This document shows, one piece after another, positions 22,334-34,148 of a DNA stretch of 64,000 bases; the first letter of the stretch is position 1, and each line of letters starts with the position of its first letter. The notes beneath the pieces are model-generated. The model ran no database searches. It worked only from the letters and a program-made list of their open reading frames with translations, and was not told the origin of the DNA. The DNA comes from Delphinus delphis (Eukaryota; Chordata; Mammalia; Artiodactyla; Delphinidae), in the NCBI RefSeq assembly GCF_949987515.2, contig NC_082693.1:22192994-22256993 (forward strand). The letters are read 5' to 3'. The position numbers and the translations under genes were made by a program.

Positions 22334-22518
22334 TTTTTTTTTTTCGGTATGCAGGCCTCTCACTGCTGCGGCCTTTCCCGTTGCGGAGCACAGGCTTCGG
22401 ACGCGCAGGCTTAGCGGCCATGCCTCACGGGCCCAGCCGCTCCGCGGCATGTGGGATCTTCCCGGGACCAGGGCACGAACCCGTGTCCCCTACATCGGCA
22501 GGTGCCACCAGGGAAGCC
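22334..22518 (-). mobile_element. Young-type CHR SINE with A-box deletion
   Basis: Minus strand head GGGGCTTCCCTGGTGGCACC, then a jump to CTGCCGATGTAGGGGACACG. About 19 bp covering the A-box core are missing compared with other copies. The rest is typical and ends in CGGTATGC-like sequence with an A tail. Flanked by CCAACACTGC at 22321 and 22519. Confidence 0.93.
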
Positions 22519-22532
22519 CCAACACTGCTTTT

Positions 22533-22761
22533 TAACGTAGGTTCCTGTTTAAGAATTCTTCTGCATCAGATGCAAATTTATTTACCTCATCTTGAGTGTC
22601 CTCCACCAAGTCACCTATCTCATATCATTACTTCATTAACCTTTTCTCATTATTGTTCAACAGATTCTCTTTTTCAGACCAAAAAAAAAATTCCCTGCCC
22701 CAAACCCATAGCTTGTTTTTCCTTCCTAAGAGACCTATGGGTGTTGTTTTATCACCTAAAT
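22533..22761. other. Unique or highly diverged sequence
   Basis: No firm family call; a weak L2-like flavour (ACCTCATCTTGAGTGTCC). Confidence 0.4.
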
Positions 22762-22772
22762 AATTCAGCCTA

Positions 22773-22899
22773 GGGACTTCTCTGGCGGTCCAGTGGTTAG
22801 GACTCCATGCTTCCACTGCAGGGAGTCCGGGTTTGATCCCTGGTCAGGTAACTAAGATCCCACATGCCATGCGGTGTGGCCAAATTAAAAAACAAAAAA
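22773..22899 (+). mobile_element. CHR-type SINE, short form
   Basis: GGGACTTCTCTGGCGGTCCA head, GGTTTGATCCCTGGTCAGG B-box region, ATGCGGTGTGGCCAAATT end. Flanked by AATTCAGCC at 22762 and AATTCGGCT at 22900. Confidence 0.9.
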
Positions 22900-22908
22900 A
22901 ATTCGGCT

Positions 22909-23204
22909 TATCAACTTCCCACCAAGTCAAGTCCCTTCTAACTTCAAAACCCTGAAGAATCACTTTCTCCAGGAAGGTTTCCCTAACTAATTTTGTTAAC
23001 ACTCAACTAATATAATATTACCAAAAAAAAAAAAATTCATTCTTTCTCACTGTTTCTACAATTGCTCCTCCCTGAATTTCAAACATGTATCTCTAACCCA
23101 TCTTCTCACAAAGGTTCAGTGCCATGATTTCCCAGTTGTCTGCAGAACGTGTCCACTGGGTGTCCCATTTTCCACATGAGATTAGACCGTCCTTTTAGTA
23201 TTTT
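22909..23204. other. Unique or L2-like sequence with an A run
   Basis: AATCACTTTCTCCAGGAAGG resembles the L2 3' region, but the match is too weak to call. A 13-A run lies near 23023. Confidence 0.4.
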
Positions 23205-23208
23205 TTTT

Positions 23209-23535
23209 AACATCTTTATTGGAGTATAATTGCTTTACAATGGTGTGTTAGTTTCTGCTTTATAACAAAGTGAATCAGTTATACATATACATATATCCCC
23301 ATGTCTCCTCCCTCTTGCGTCTCCCTCCCACCCTCCCTATCTCACCCCTCTAAGTGGTCACAAAGCACCGAGCTGATCTCCCTGTGCTATGCGGCTGCTT
23401 CCCACTAGCTATCTATTTTACGTTTGGTAGTGTATATATGTCCATGCCACTCTCTCACTTTGTCCCAGCTTACCCTTCCCCCTCCCCATGTCCTCATGTC
23501 CATTCTCTACATCTGCGCCTTTTAGTCTTAATGGG
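23209..23535 (-). mobile_element. L1 3'UTR, 5'-truncated
   Basis: Reverse complement of the 3'UTR of the two large L1s: ACATCTTTATTGGAGTATAA, TTGCTTTACAATGGTGTGTT, CACAAAGCACCGAGCTGATC, TATTTTACGTTTGGTAGTG, CTCTCACTTTGTCCCAGCTT. The T run at the left end is the A tail. Confidence 0.95.
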
Positions 23536-23545
23536 AATTACAATG

Positions 23546-25200
23546 ATCATTTCTTGATATTTAAATAAATTTGTTTTTAAATTGTGAAACAGTAGATGGG
23601 ATTCTAAAACACCACTTCCTTCAGGAAACCCATGGGTGATGAGTCACTAGAGAAGAAAATTACAAGGAACATGAAATATAAATTTTAAAGTCCTTCAGCA
23701 CAAAGATGGCAATTTATGCCACAAGAATAAGTGAAATTTTAAAATGGAAGTAAAAGAAGTGAGAAGGGAAAAGAGCAAAACCTAAGGAAATCTATACCTT
23801 TAGATACGTGTTGAATGACTAAACCAAGTGAAATTCATTACTGGGATTTGACTGTATGGTACCATACAGTACTCAAATATCTGCAGCCTTTCTCCAAAAG
23901 TCTTCTCTGGATTCCCTACTAAGTTCTTATGGGTTATCATTCCTACTCTTCAGTAAGTCCAATATGGAAACTAAAGGACAAAACCGAACTCACGAAGGTT
24001 GGCACTGACTTGTAAACGTCCAGGTCAGAAAATTAAAAATAGACTGTTACCCAAAGTAGCAATCATTCAGACATATTACTCATATAAATTTCTAAGGGGA
24101 AAGTCACTGCTTAGTCTACAGTGTAAAATGTCAAGCATTTGTGGAAAAATCTGAATTGTAGCCACATTTAAGTCATAACTGAATTTCTAAGTGTACTCAT
24201 CATACAGTTTCAATCCCTGGTTTTTTTTTTTATTCCTGGAGAAACAATGAAATGCTGATATGTTCCACTACATTCACAACATGCTCCTAATTCTATGAGA
24301 AGAAATAAAGACTTTTGTTTTCAAGTCTTGTGTCAGGGTTGTTAACATTTCAACTCTAAGGATCACAACCAAATATTACATTCATTTTAGGAAACCAAGC
24401 CTATAGATCTCAGGTAATGCAAAAGTTAACTTGTTCATTAGTTACTTATGTGATCAATTCCCATAAATGTCACTAATGTCAAAATAAATACCAAAAAACT
24501 CTTTTTCTTTCTTATGACGTAAGTCCTCTACCTATGATTCCCTAAATAATCTAGTAACTTTAAATACTATGTCTCAGGGACACAGTTATAGGATTATCTG
24601 AAAGTGAAAAGGACATGCATGATTTACTAATCATGTATGGTTTTTTCCCCCAGCACTGTTAGAATAACCTTCACAATTGGTAATTAATATTTGCTGAGTG
24701 TCCAACAGGGGTGAAGCATGGAGCCAGAACTGGAAAAAAAAAAAAAAAAAAAAAACACAAAACAGGGAGCAAAAGTCTTGAGTAAACCATTAGGAGAACA
24801 ATAAATTATTCTGCTCCTCCTTGAGAGCCTGAGGAAGAACAAGAAGACCTATTTCTAACTCCTGTTATGAATTTGAGGGTAACCTTACATAATAGCAGCA
24901 CATTTCATTCCAAATTGAAAGAACTTTTTCTCAGTTTAGAAAACGTTCACCATGATATCAAGCTTCAGGTGGCAGATGTAGACTTCCAAGTTCAATACCC
25001 AATAAATTCTTGATTTTCATTCTGCAATCTGAGTAGTAAGTCATGAGACCCCTCTCTTCTGGTAACAGATGGGATAAACGAGAGACTAACAGCTCATCAG
25101 AAGGTCACCATCTCTCGGCTGTGCAGTGCCAAGGAGGTGACCTTCATTCAAGAGGTCTTCCCCCACAGAGGTCCTCTATACTTGCTGGTGGCTGATTAAT
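23546..25200. other. Unique intronic sequence
   Basis: Repeat-poor. The only feature noted is a poly(A) run at about 24735-24755. No exon with plausible splice sites and known protein text was found. Confidence 0.5.
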
Positions 25201-25204
25201 AGGG

Positions 25205-25312
25205 GGACCATGTCCTTTATTCTAAACCAGGACACCTTTAAAAGTTAAAAGAACCACTGCAATGACACTGGGACAATGGATAAAAACCAGGATTGACTCG
25301 TAAACTTGGACA
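25205..25312 (-). mobile_element. Ancient interspersed repeat related to 5966-6105
   Basis: Reverse complement contains CCTGGTTTTTATCCATTGTCCC and AAAAGGTGTCCTGGTTTAGAAT, matching the plus-strand copy at 5966-6105. Family uncertain. Confidence 0.45.
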
Positions 25313-27868
25313 CCTCATTATAACAAATTAGCCTAAACAGATCCTCTCTCTCTGTACACGAGACTCAGGGGAAAGTCAGCAGAAACACACAGAGTGAAAC
25401 TAGGAAGATAATATCCCAAGGCAGAAGAGAAGGAAGTGCATATCATGAATGAACAGAAGAGGTGACATAAAGAGAAATGGCATCAGGAAAAGTAGCTGAC
25501 ATTTCAGACACTGCAAACAACCTGAGATACCTTAGTGCAATTCCATGAGATCGCTACAATTACCCCCGAATTTACACAAGAGTTAAGTGAGGATATCTGC
25601 CCAAGATCGGGTAGCTAGTTAACGCCACTCAGGCAATGAAAACAGCTGAGTCATCGTAATGGCAAAAATAGCAGTGCAGTAGGTTCCCCCAAAGATATGC
25701 ACATTCTCAGGGAGTTTCTAAACAGTCTACTAGGGCATGGAAGGATGTGAGGATGCCTGAGCCAGAATCCTTAGAAAAACACCCTCTTCAGGATGTAGAA
25801 GATGGGAAGTAAGGATAGGAGATGACTGCTATGACTCTCCTACTCGAGAATTTGTAGAAAGTCAAAGATAGCTTTCGGAGCGTTAAGAATAATTGCTTAC
25901 GCCTTAGTTAGAATTCCAAAGAACAATAATAGTCAACAATATTTGATTCTAAAAAAACTACCCAAATCAAGAGTCCAGGGTGAGTACCTCTCCTCCTGCC
26001 TCCTCTTCCCTGCACGTGGCTGGCTCTTCCATCTCCATCTCTTTTGTCACCTGGGGCCATCGCTACCTCATCCTGTCTTCCCTCCCACCACTCCCACCCT
26101 CCATCTCCCCCTTCTCATCTCTCTTCATGAACTAGACAGAGTATAGAAAAGCATATTCTAAGTATCCATTTAATATACACTGATGTCTCCTTTTCTCAGT
26201 GTTAAAACATTAGTGGGACAAGAAAACTGAGAAATAAGCAAATACTACCTAACATAACAGATGATTATTAATGTTAACCCTGCCCTCTTTGTTGTTTGCT
26301 TTTGCCTTGTAATTGGCCTTTACTTGATTAATTTTGTGAGGATTAATATCCCTTAAGGAAGAAAATAGGATTCCCCACCTTAACACTGGCCTTTCCCCAT
26401 AACACTGAGCCAAAATGACTCTAAAAAATTCCAACTCTGCAATGTTTCTGTTAAAAGGCATAAGTCCAGAATATGAAACCTCTTATTAGGAAAGAGAACG
26501 TCCATGTCTACAGATGAGACACAGAAAGAGAAGCCCCAGGTAGGACATGGCACCTGATTCAGTAGCCTGACTACCCTACTGAGTTGCATTTGCCACCAAG
26601 GTATTTATTTCACCTGCTACAACTCACACGCCCATCTCTCAACGGTCCATGGCTTCCCCTTTTGAACTGGGCACATGGACGGAAAGAGAGATTTGTCTAT
26701 ATTCTCCTTAATGCAAAGGAAATGAGCCAACATTTTCTTTTAACTTTTCTTATTAAGTCCCAAAGGTAATATAAAATGAAGTATTTACAAAACATACGGC
26801 TTTTCAAACAAGCTATTAATCCTCTATGGACCACATCCGACCCCCTATGACCAAAGTCAAGAGGTCGAACTTAAATGTTCTGGGCATCAATGGCCATTTG
26901 CACCACGAGGGCAGAAACAGTGTCTGTATTAATTACTTTAAGATCTCCAGTGCCTATCAAAGTACCTAATATATACATGTATCAACACATCACCTTGTAC
27001 ACTTTAAATCTACATAATTTTATTAGTCAATTAACCTCCATAAAGCTGGGGAAAAAATTCTTTTAACTTTTTAAAGTATCTAACACATAAAGAGTCTTCA
27101 TTAAATACTTTAGAAATAAATGAATGATACACACATATAAATTCTCCCCTTGCAAAAGAAACACCCCTCCCCAGAATTAGGTGATGGGCCATAACTACTG
27201 TAAGAACTAACAGATAAGAATTTCCTTCTCTTCGGAACAAGACAGTTATTCTTTCAAAATTCTCTCATAGCAATCTAACTTGTGTTGCATTTGGAAACAA
27301 ATTCAAATAACTAGGGTTTTTTTCTTAGTCCATGTAAATCAAACCACAGTAGCAAATCCAGGTATGCACTAAAATATATTATTCATTTCATCACAGCATA
27401 GCTCTTTGCAAAAGAACAGAAAGAGTAGTTTGTTAACTGTCTGCCTTCCCTCAACAGCTGCTATTTAAATTGCAAGGTATCATTCTGCTGTAAACTATAT
27501 CTTACCTAAGGAAATTACACAAGCTTTGCAAACACCAAGCAAATCTAGACAAATTAAATACAAAATTACTGATACTATGAGCTGGCACACACAAACCACC
27601 TAAGGAAAATGAGAAAGATTCCTTCAAAGACTGAAGAGTACTTAGAGGTGGCAGAGCAGGACTAAACAACAGAGTGATAAAACACTGAAGGAGCAGATTT
27701 GGGCAAGGCCAGGATCCACATCAGCTTTTCTAGAGCTGCAGTGACTCATGTTGACACCTCCACTAAGCCCAAGCAAAGTCTGAACTAAAGAAAGTCATAG
27801 CAATATGGAGGTCACCAGAATCAAACATGATTGCATTGGAATAATAAAGATGAAATTAAAAACAACTC
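25313..27868. other. Unique intronic sequence
   Basis: About 2.5 kb with no clear repeat. Open frames of 60-70 codons are scattered on both strands and carry no recognisable motif. Candidate location for conserved noncoding elements, but none can be named from sequence alone. Confidence 0.5.
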
Positions 27869-27871
27869 TCA

Positions 27872-28135
27872 AAAGATCTGTGGTTGCCAAGGAAGAAGGG
27901 GTGTGAAGGAGGGATGGAGTGGGAGTATGGGTGTAGCACATGCAAACTAATATAAAGAGAATGGATAAACAACAAGGTCCTAGCCCAGGGAACTATATTC
28001 AATTGCCTGTGATAAACCATAATGGAAAAGTATATAAAAAAGGATGCTCGTATATGTATAACTGAACCACTTTGCTGTACAGAAGAAATTAACACAACAT
28101 TGTAAATCAACTATACTTCAATTAAAATACATACT
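27872..28135 (+). mobile_element. L1 3' end fragment
   Basis: TCTGTGGTTGCCAAGGAAGA, ACAAGGTCCTAGCCCAGGGA, CTGAACCACTTTGCTGTACA, TAAATCAACTATACTTCAAT. Older 3'UTR type. Confidence 0.85.
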
Positions 28136-28153
28136 TTTTAAATTTTCAATTAA

Positions 28154-28181
28154 GATATATACATATATATACATATATACG

Positions 28182-28245
<64 letters not shown>
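28154..28245. repeat. Compound (TA)n-(GT)n-(TA)n microsatellite
   Basis: ATATACATATATACGTATAT, then about 16 GT units, then about 12 TA units. It follows an L1 3' end directly, as at 4601. Confidence 0.95.
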
Positions 28246-28246
<1 letters not shown>

Positions 28247-28379
28247 AATCCAACTCAGCATTTCAAGGAAAAGGTGAAGGAAAGAAGGGAAATTTAACTG
28301 TATCTTACCATCTGTATCTCTGATTCCTTATATAGGGAATGGAATGGGGGTTAGGAAGAAAACAACCCTTAGTGATCCT
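28246..28379. other. Short unique segment
   Basis: Nothing recognised. Confidence 0.5.
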
Positions 28380-28568
28380 ACCTTGAGCCAGTAACTGTGC
28401 TAGTTACTTTACACAAATTAATTTTCAAAGAACCCCAGGATGTCTATATCACCATCACTTTACAGTGTGTACACTGAGACAGAGTGGGATTAAGTAACCC
28501 CTCAAAGTCACATTCCTAGTAAGTGGCAGAGGCAGGGTCTAAATCTCAATCAGTCAGACTCCATTATA
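28380..28568 (+). mobile_element. MIR SINE
   Basis: TGTGCTAGTTACTTTACAC, TCACTTTACAGTGTG, ACTGAGACAGAG, AGTCACATTCCTAGTAAGTG and GGCAGGGTCTAAATCTC in the expected order. Confidence 0.75.
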
Positions 28569-29248
28569 CCCAGTGCAGGAAAAAAGAAGTTCCCAGTAAG
28601 CCAACCAAGACTTGAATGCCAACCTGTGGTTCCAGGAGAGAAGTAAGCCCTAATGCCTAGGGAATTCACTATAGATAACAAATCAACTCCTCTCCTACCA
28701 TGTAATAGAATGGAATGGTTACGTGCCATCCTTTGGAGAACTTAGAAGAGTCCCTCAAATTATTGTCCATGCTCTGTAGTAAATGAGGATTCCTGGCAAG
28801 AAGGGCCAGAATGGAGCATCTGCTGTTTCCCAGCAATGCCACTCCTAGGGAAATACCCTAGCAGGAATGTGCCAGGGGCCTTTGGTCATCCAGTGAAGCC
28901 CACGTACCCCTTCTGAGAAAAATATTTTAATACCTACATTCATAATTGAAGGCAATAAACTAATAAAAAATAGTGAATCTCATGAAAAAAGGTGAGTGAA
29001 AAAAATGGATGCAATTTTTTTCCATCCAACTTCATGGACCCAGAAAACAATGAGACATGTATATTTAATTTAGGGATACATACATACATCTTAAATGATA
29101 AAACTAAAGAAAGGGATAGGTTAACACAAAAGTCAGGACAGTAGTTATCTCTGCAGGGGAAGAAAGGTCGGGAGATGAAGTAGGGGCACAGAGGGTGCTT
29201 CCAAAGTACTTGCAGGTTCTAGTTTTAAGTTGGCCGATCAGCATTCAT
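28569..29248. other. Unique intronic sequence
   Basis: Nothing recognised. Confidence 0.5.
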
Positions 29249-29259
29249 GTTGCTGTTTT

Positions 29260-29464
29260 TTTTTTTTTTTTTTTGCGGTACGCGGGCCTCTCACTGCTGT
29301 GGCCTCTCCCGTTGTGGAGCACAGGCTCCAGATGTGCAGGCTCAGCGGCTATGGCTCACGGGCCCAGCCGCTCCGCGGCATGTGGGATCCTCCCGGACCA
29401 GGGCACGAACCCGCGTCCCCTGCATCGGCAGGCGGACTCAACCACTGCGCCACCAGGGAAGCCC
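29260..29464 (-). mobile_element. Young-type CHR SINE
   Basis: Reverse complement has GGGCTTCCCTGGTGGCGCAG, GGTTCGTGCCCTGGTCC, GAGAGGCCCGCGTACCGC and an A tail. Flanked by GTTGCTGTTTT (29249) and GTTGCTGTTGTTTT (29465). Confidence 0.95.
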
Positions 29465-29477
29465 GTTGCTGTTGTTT

Positions 29478-29788
29478 TAACAGTACTATTATTGGGGAGT
29501 TTCTTTTCCACTTCCATCGCTTCTTTCTGGTGATGGCAACTTGAATAGTCAAACTATGGCATTTCTCACCCCTTTGCTTCCCCCCACCCAGGGAAATGAA
29601 GGGGCTTACCTGATTACCTGAATGCTGCCTATTACTGGGTAAAGACTTCCACTTGATTCTAGATTCACAATCAGCACACCCAACTTGGCCAAAATGCCTA
29701 AAGCCAAATCTTCATACCTAGCCCTTATCTTATAAAAGGTGAAATTTTAGTATCCAACTTCCCCACCTCCCCTCAATTTGTCCTTAAT
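29478..29788. other. Unique intronic sequence
   Basis: Nothing recognised. Confidence 0.5.
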
Positions 29789-29789
29789 G

Positions 29790-31257
29790 AAAAAGAGAAG
29801 GGCTACTTCAAGACTTACTATAAAACTGTAGTAATCAAGACAATGTGCTATTGATGAAAATAGAAAAACAGATCAATGGAACAGAATAGAGAGTCCAGAA
29901 GTAGACTCCCATAATTATAGTCAACAGATCTTTGACAAAGAAGCAAAAGCAACACAATGGAGAAAAGATGGTCTTTTCAACAAATGGTGCTGGAACAACT
30001 GGATAATCACATGCAAAAAGAAGTAAAGGCCTTATACTCTTCACAAAAATGAACTCAAAATGGACCATAGACCTAGACGTAAAATGCAAAACTATAAAAC
30101 TCCTAGCAAATGACATAGAAGAAAACCTAGATGACCTTGGGTATGGCAATGACTTTTTAGATACAACACCAAAGGCTCAATCCATGAAAGAAATGATTGA
30201 TAAGCTGGACTTCTTTAAAATTAAAAACTGGGACTTCTCTGATGGTCCAGTGGTTAAGACTCTGCGTTCCAATGCAGGGGGTGCAGGTTCGATCCCTGGT
30301 CGGGGAGCTAAGATCCCACATGCCTCGGGGCCAAAAAATCAAAACATAAAAAAAAGATGCAGTATTGTAACAAATTCAATAAAGACTTTAAAAATGGTCC
30401 ACATCAAAAAAAAATCTTTTAAAAAAACTAAATTAAATGAAATACTTCTGCTCTGCAAAAGACACTGTCAAGAGAATGAGAAAACAAACTACAGACTGAG
30501 AGAAAATATTTGCCAAAAAACTTATCCTATAAAGGATTATTATCCAGAATACACAAGGAATACTTAAAACTCAACAATAAGAAAATAAGTGACCCAATTA
30601 AAAACCAGGCAAAAGATCTAAACAGATACTTAGCCAAAGAAGATATAGAGATGGCATATAAACAATTGAAACGATGCTCAACATTATGCCATTAAGAAAT
30701 TGCAAATTAAAACAATGAGATACAATTATACACCTGTGAGAATGCCCAAAACTCAAAACACTAACCCCGTCAAATACTGGCAAGGATGTGGAACAGGAAT
30801 TCTCATTCATTGTTGGTGAGAATGCAAAATAGTACATCAACTTTGAAAGACTATCTGGTGGTTTCTTATAAAACTAAACATAATCTTAACATCTGATCCA
30901 GCAATCCTGCTCCTTGGTATGTTCCCAAATGAACTGAAAATTTACGTCCACACAAAACCTGCACTGTCTACAGCAGCTTTATTCATAATCCCCAAAATTC
31001 AGAAGCAACAAAATGTCCTTCAGTAGGTGAATGGATAAATACACTGTGGGATGTGCAGATGACAGAATATAATAATATTCTAAAAAGAAATATTTTAAGA
31101 AGAAATGCTCTATCAAAGCCATGAAAAGATAAGGAGGAACAGTAAATGCATAGACTAAGTAAAAGAAGCCAGTCTAAAAAGGCTACATAATGTATGATTC
31201 CAAATATATGACATTCTGGAAAAGGCAAAACTATGGTGAGTAAAAGGTTCAGAGGTT
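29790..31257 (+). mobile_element. Old L1 (host copy A), left part
   Basis: Degraded ORF2: TACTTCAAGACTTACTATAAA, AGATCAATGGAACAGAATAG, ATTTTTGACAAAG-like text, AAAAACTGG[SINE]CTTCTGCTCTGCAAAAGACAC, then AAGATGTGG-like text and GCCTTTATTC-type 3' parts. It is interrupted by a SINE at 30229 and, at 31257, by a nested L1. It resumes at 32626. Confidence 0.85.
30229..30415 (+). mobile_element. CHR-type SINE, older form with long tail
   Basis: GGGACTTCTCTGATGGTCCA head, GGTTCGATCCCTGGTCGGGG B box region, then TTGTAACAAATTCAATAAAG and ACTTTAAAAATGGTCCACAT before the A tail. Same subfamily as the SINE at 615-805. It interrupts the ORF2 remnant at AAATTAAAAACT. Confidence 0.9.
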
Positions 31258-32625
31258 AGAATGGGAGAACATATCTGTAAAACATATAACTGATAAGGGA
31301 TTAATATCCAAAATGTATAAGGAACTCAGACAACTCAAGAGCAAAATAACAAACAATCCAATTTAAAAATGGACAGAGGATTTGACACCAATAGCAAAGG
31401 TAACAAAAGCAAAAATAAACAAGTGGGACTACATCAAACTAAAAAGCATCTGAATAGCAAAGGAAGCCACCGACAAAATGAAAAAGCAAACTACTAAATG
31501 GGAGAAAATATTTCCAAATCATCTATCTGATAAGAGGCTAATATTCAAAATATATAAAGAACTCATACAACTTAATGGCAAAAACCCAAACAATATGATT
31601 ATAAAATGGACAGAAGATCTGAATAGACATTTTTCCAAAGACATACAGACGGCCAACAGGTACATGAAAAGGTGTTCAACGTCACTAATCATCAGGGAAA
31701 TGCAAATATAAACCACAATGAGATATTAGAATGGCTGTCATCAAAAAGATAACAGATAAGATGTGCTGGTGAGGATGTAGAGAAAAAGGAACCTTTGTGC
31801 ACTGTTGGTGGAAACGTAAAGTGGTGCAGCCACTATGGAAAACAATTTGGAGATTCCTCAAAAACTTAAAAATAGAACTACTATAAATGTTCCAGCAATC
31901 CCACTTCTGGGTATATACGTGAAGGAAATGAAATCACTATCTCAAAGAAGTACCTGCACTCCCATGTTTGTTGCATTATTATTTAAAAATAGCTAACACA
32001 TGGAAACAATCTAAGCGTCCACCAATGGATGAACGGATAAAGAAAATGGAATATATACCACATACAATGGAATATTATTGGAATGAAATATTAATGGAAC
32101 ATATACATTGGAATATTATTTAGCCATAAAAAAGGAAAACTCTTGCCATTTATGACAGCATGGATGGAACTTGAGGGCATTATGCTAAGTGAAATAAGTC
32201 AGGCAAAGAAAGACAAATACTGTATGATTCCACTTATGTGGAATCTAAAAAAAATAAAAACACAAACTCACAGAAACACAACAGATTAATGGTTGCCAGA
32301 GGTCGAGGGTTGATGAGGCGGGGGCGGGGGGGATGTGAAGGTGGTCAAAAGGTACAAACTTCCAGTTAAAAGATAAATAAGTTCTGGCGATGTAATGTAC
32401 AGCATAGTGACGGTAGTTAACAACATTGTATGGTATATTTGAAAGTTGCTAAGAGAGTAGATCTTAAAAGTTCTCATCACAAGAAAAAAGAATTGTAACT
32501 ACGTGTGGTAACAGATATTAACTGAACTTGTAGTAGTAGTTGTTTCACAATATATACATATAACAAATCATCTTAAACTAGTGCAATATTGTATGTCAAT
32601 TATACCTCAACAAACTGGAAAAAAG
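31258..32625 (+). mobile_element. Nested old L1 inserted into copy A
   Basis: A second set of ORF2-end and 3'UTR text (AACTGATAAGGGATTAATATC, GGACAGAAGATCTGAATAG, GGGAAATGCAAATATAAACC, TTGTGCACTGTTGGTGG, GGTTGCCAGAGGTCGAGG, TGTCAATTATACCTCAACAA, A tail). The ends lie between GGTTCAGAGGTT and GGCTCAGGGGTT, an imperfect target duplication within copy A. The first 130 bp overlap what follows, so a further rearrangement is likely. Confidence 0.75.
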
Positions 32626-32939
32626 GGCTCAGGGGTTGACAGGGGTCGGGGGGGAAGGAGGTATGAATAGGTGGAGAGCACATATGCAGTGAAACTACTC
32701 TATGTGTTACTATGACAGTGGATACATATCGTTATTCATTCATTAACTGCTATAGAATGTACTCAACCAAGAGTGAACCTTAGTGTAAACAGTGGACTTT
32801 GGATGAAATGATGTGTCTACATAAGTTCATCAATTGTAACAAATGTCTTACTCTGGTGGCGGATGTTGATATGGAAAATCTCTGTACTTTGCCATCAATT
32901 TTGCTGTGATGCTAAAACTGCTCTTAAAAATAAGTGTCT
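32626..32939 (+). mobile_element. Old L1 (host copy A), 3' part
   Basis: Continues copy A: GGTTGACAGGGGTCGGGGGG (3'UTR), then TCTGTACTTTGCCATCAATTT and TGCTGTGATGCTAAAACTGC, the typical end of an old L1M 3'UTR. Confidence 0.75.
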
Positions 32940-33147
32940 GGGCTTCCCTGGTGGCGCAGTGGTTGAGAGTCCGCCTGCCGATGCAGGGGATGCAGGATCG
33001 TACCCCGGTCCAGGAAGATGCCACATGCCGTGGAGCGGCTGGGCCCGTGAGCCATGGCCACTGGGCCTGCGCATCCGGAGCCTGTGCTCCATAAGGGGAG
33101 AGGCCACAACAGTGAGAGGCCCGCGTACCGCAAAAAATTAAAAAAAT
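32940..33147 (+). mobile_element. Young-type CHR SINE
   Basis: GGGCTTCCCTGGTGGCGCAG through GAGAGGCCCGCGTACCGC with an A/TTA tail. Perfect 15-bp target duplication TAAAAATAAGTGTCT at 32925-32939 and 33148-33162. Confidence 0.98.
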
Positions 33148-33162
33148 TAAAAATAAGTGTCT

Positions 33163-33791
33163 AATAAAAGAAGAGCAAGGCTAGTTGGGGGCTCTGCCCA
33201 GTTAATTCTAGATTAGCCAACCTAATATTGGCAGTTTTCATCTTTCCTCTTCCCTTTTTCCTCCTCCATCAAGTGGTATTTATCAAGTAAGAGAAGAGTG
33301 ACCTTTTCCCCCTCCCTTTCTTACTCCTTGGGCTTTTTGTTTCCTCTGTAAAATGATCCTGACACCTTATCTGCCCTTCCATGAGAAAGCAGAAGACTGA
33401 TAATGGTCTCTGAATTTGTGGATTGTGGTGACACTTTGAACAAAGTAGAATCTGCACCAAATAGCAACTCCCAATGTTCTAGGATGACTAAAAGTATGTG
33501 TTGCTCTTATTTTTTAATAATACTTACAATTTTAAAGGAAAATATTTCAAAACATAAAGTAACATATCCTCTTCAAATTTTATTAATAAATAAAAGGTTA
33601 TACAGTAACAAGAGAGGTAGGTACATTATTTTCTTTTGTTTTTAATCTTTCTTAGCTATGAACTACTTCAAATATACAGAAAAGCCTAACAAAAAATAAA
33701 ATTTTCCAGACTCATTTGTTGGACATTTAATGAGTACCTAGTATGCGACAAACACTATGGTATTTGCTGTGGATGAAGAAATAAACAAGAA
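33163..33791. other. Unique intronic sequence
   Basis: 33700-33790 (ATTTAATGAGTACCTAGTATG...) resembles an ancient repeat with a tissue-wide mammalian consensus, but no family is assigned. Confidence 0.45.
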
Positions 33792-33801
33792 GGTTATACT
33801 C

Positions 33802-34138
33802 GGGACTTCCCTGGTGGCGCAGTGGTTAAGAATCCGCCTGCCAATGCAGGGGACTCGGGTTCGAGCCCTGATCCGGGAAGATCCCACATGCCGCGGAGTA
33901 ACTAAGCCTGTGCGCCACAGCTACTGAGCCTGCGCTCTAGAACCCGCGAGGCACAACTACTGAGCCCACGCACCTAGAGTCCGTGCTGTGCAACAAGAGA
34001 AGCCACCGCAATGAGGAGCCGGCGCAACACAATTAAGAGTAGCCCCCGCCCACCGCAACTAGAGAGAAAGCCCACGGAGCAACAAAGACCCAACACAGCC
34101 AAAACTTTTAAAAATAAATAAATATTTTTTTTTAAAAT
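33802..34138 (+). mobile_element. CHR-type SINE, long form
   Basis: GGGACTTCCCTGGTGGCGCAG-type head, GGTTCGAGCCCTGATCC, CACAACTACTGAGCCCACG modules, CAACACAGCCAAAAC tail. Flanked by GGTTATACTC at 33792-33801 and 34139-34148. Confidence 0.97.
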
Positions 34139-34148
34139 GGTTATACTC

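Noticed and set aside
21880..22773. 297-codon open frame
   Set aside because: It is mostly two CHR SINEs read through, plus spacer. The same peptide text recurs at every SINE copy.
29195..29552. Recurring peptides such as RYAGLSLLWPLPL at many sites as a protein family
   Set aside because: They are translations of the CHR SINE in either orientation, not proteins.
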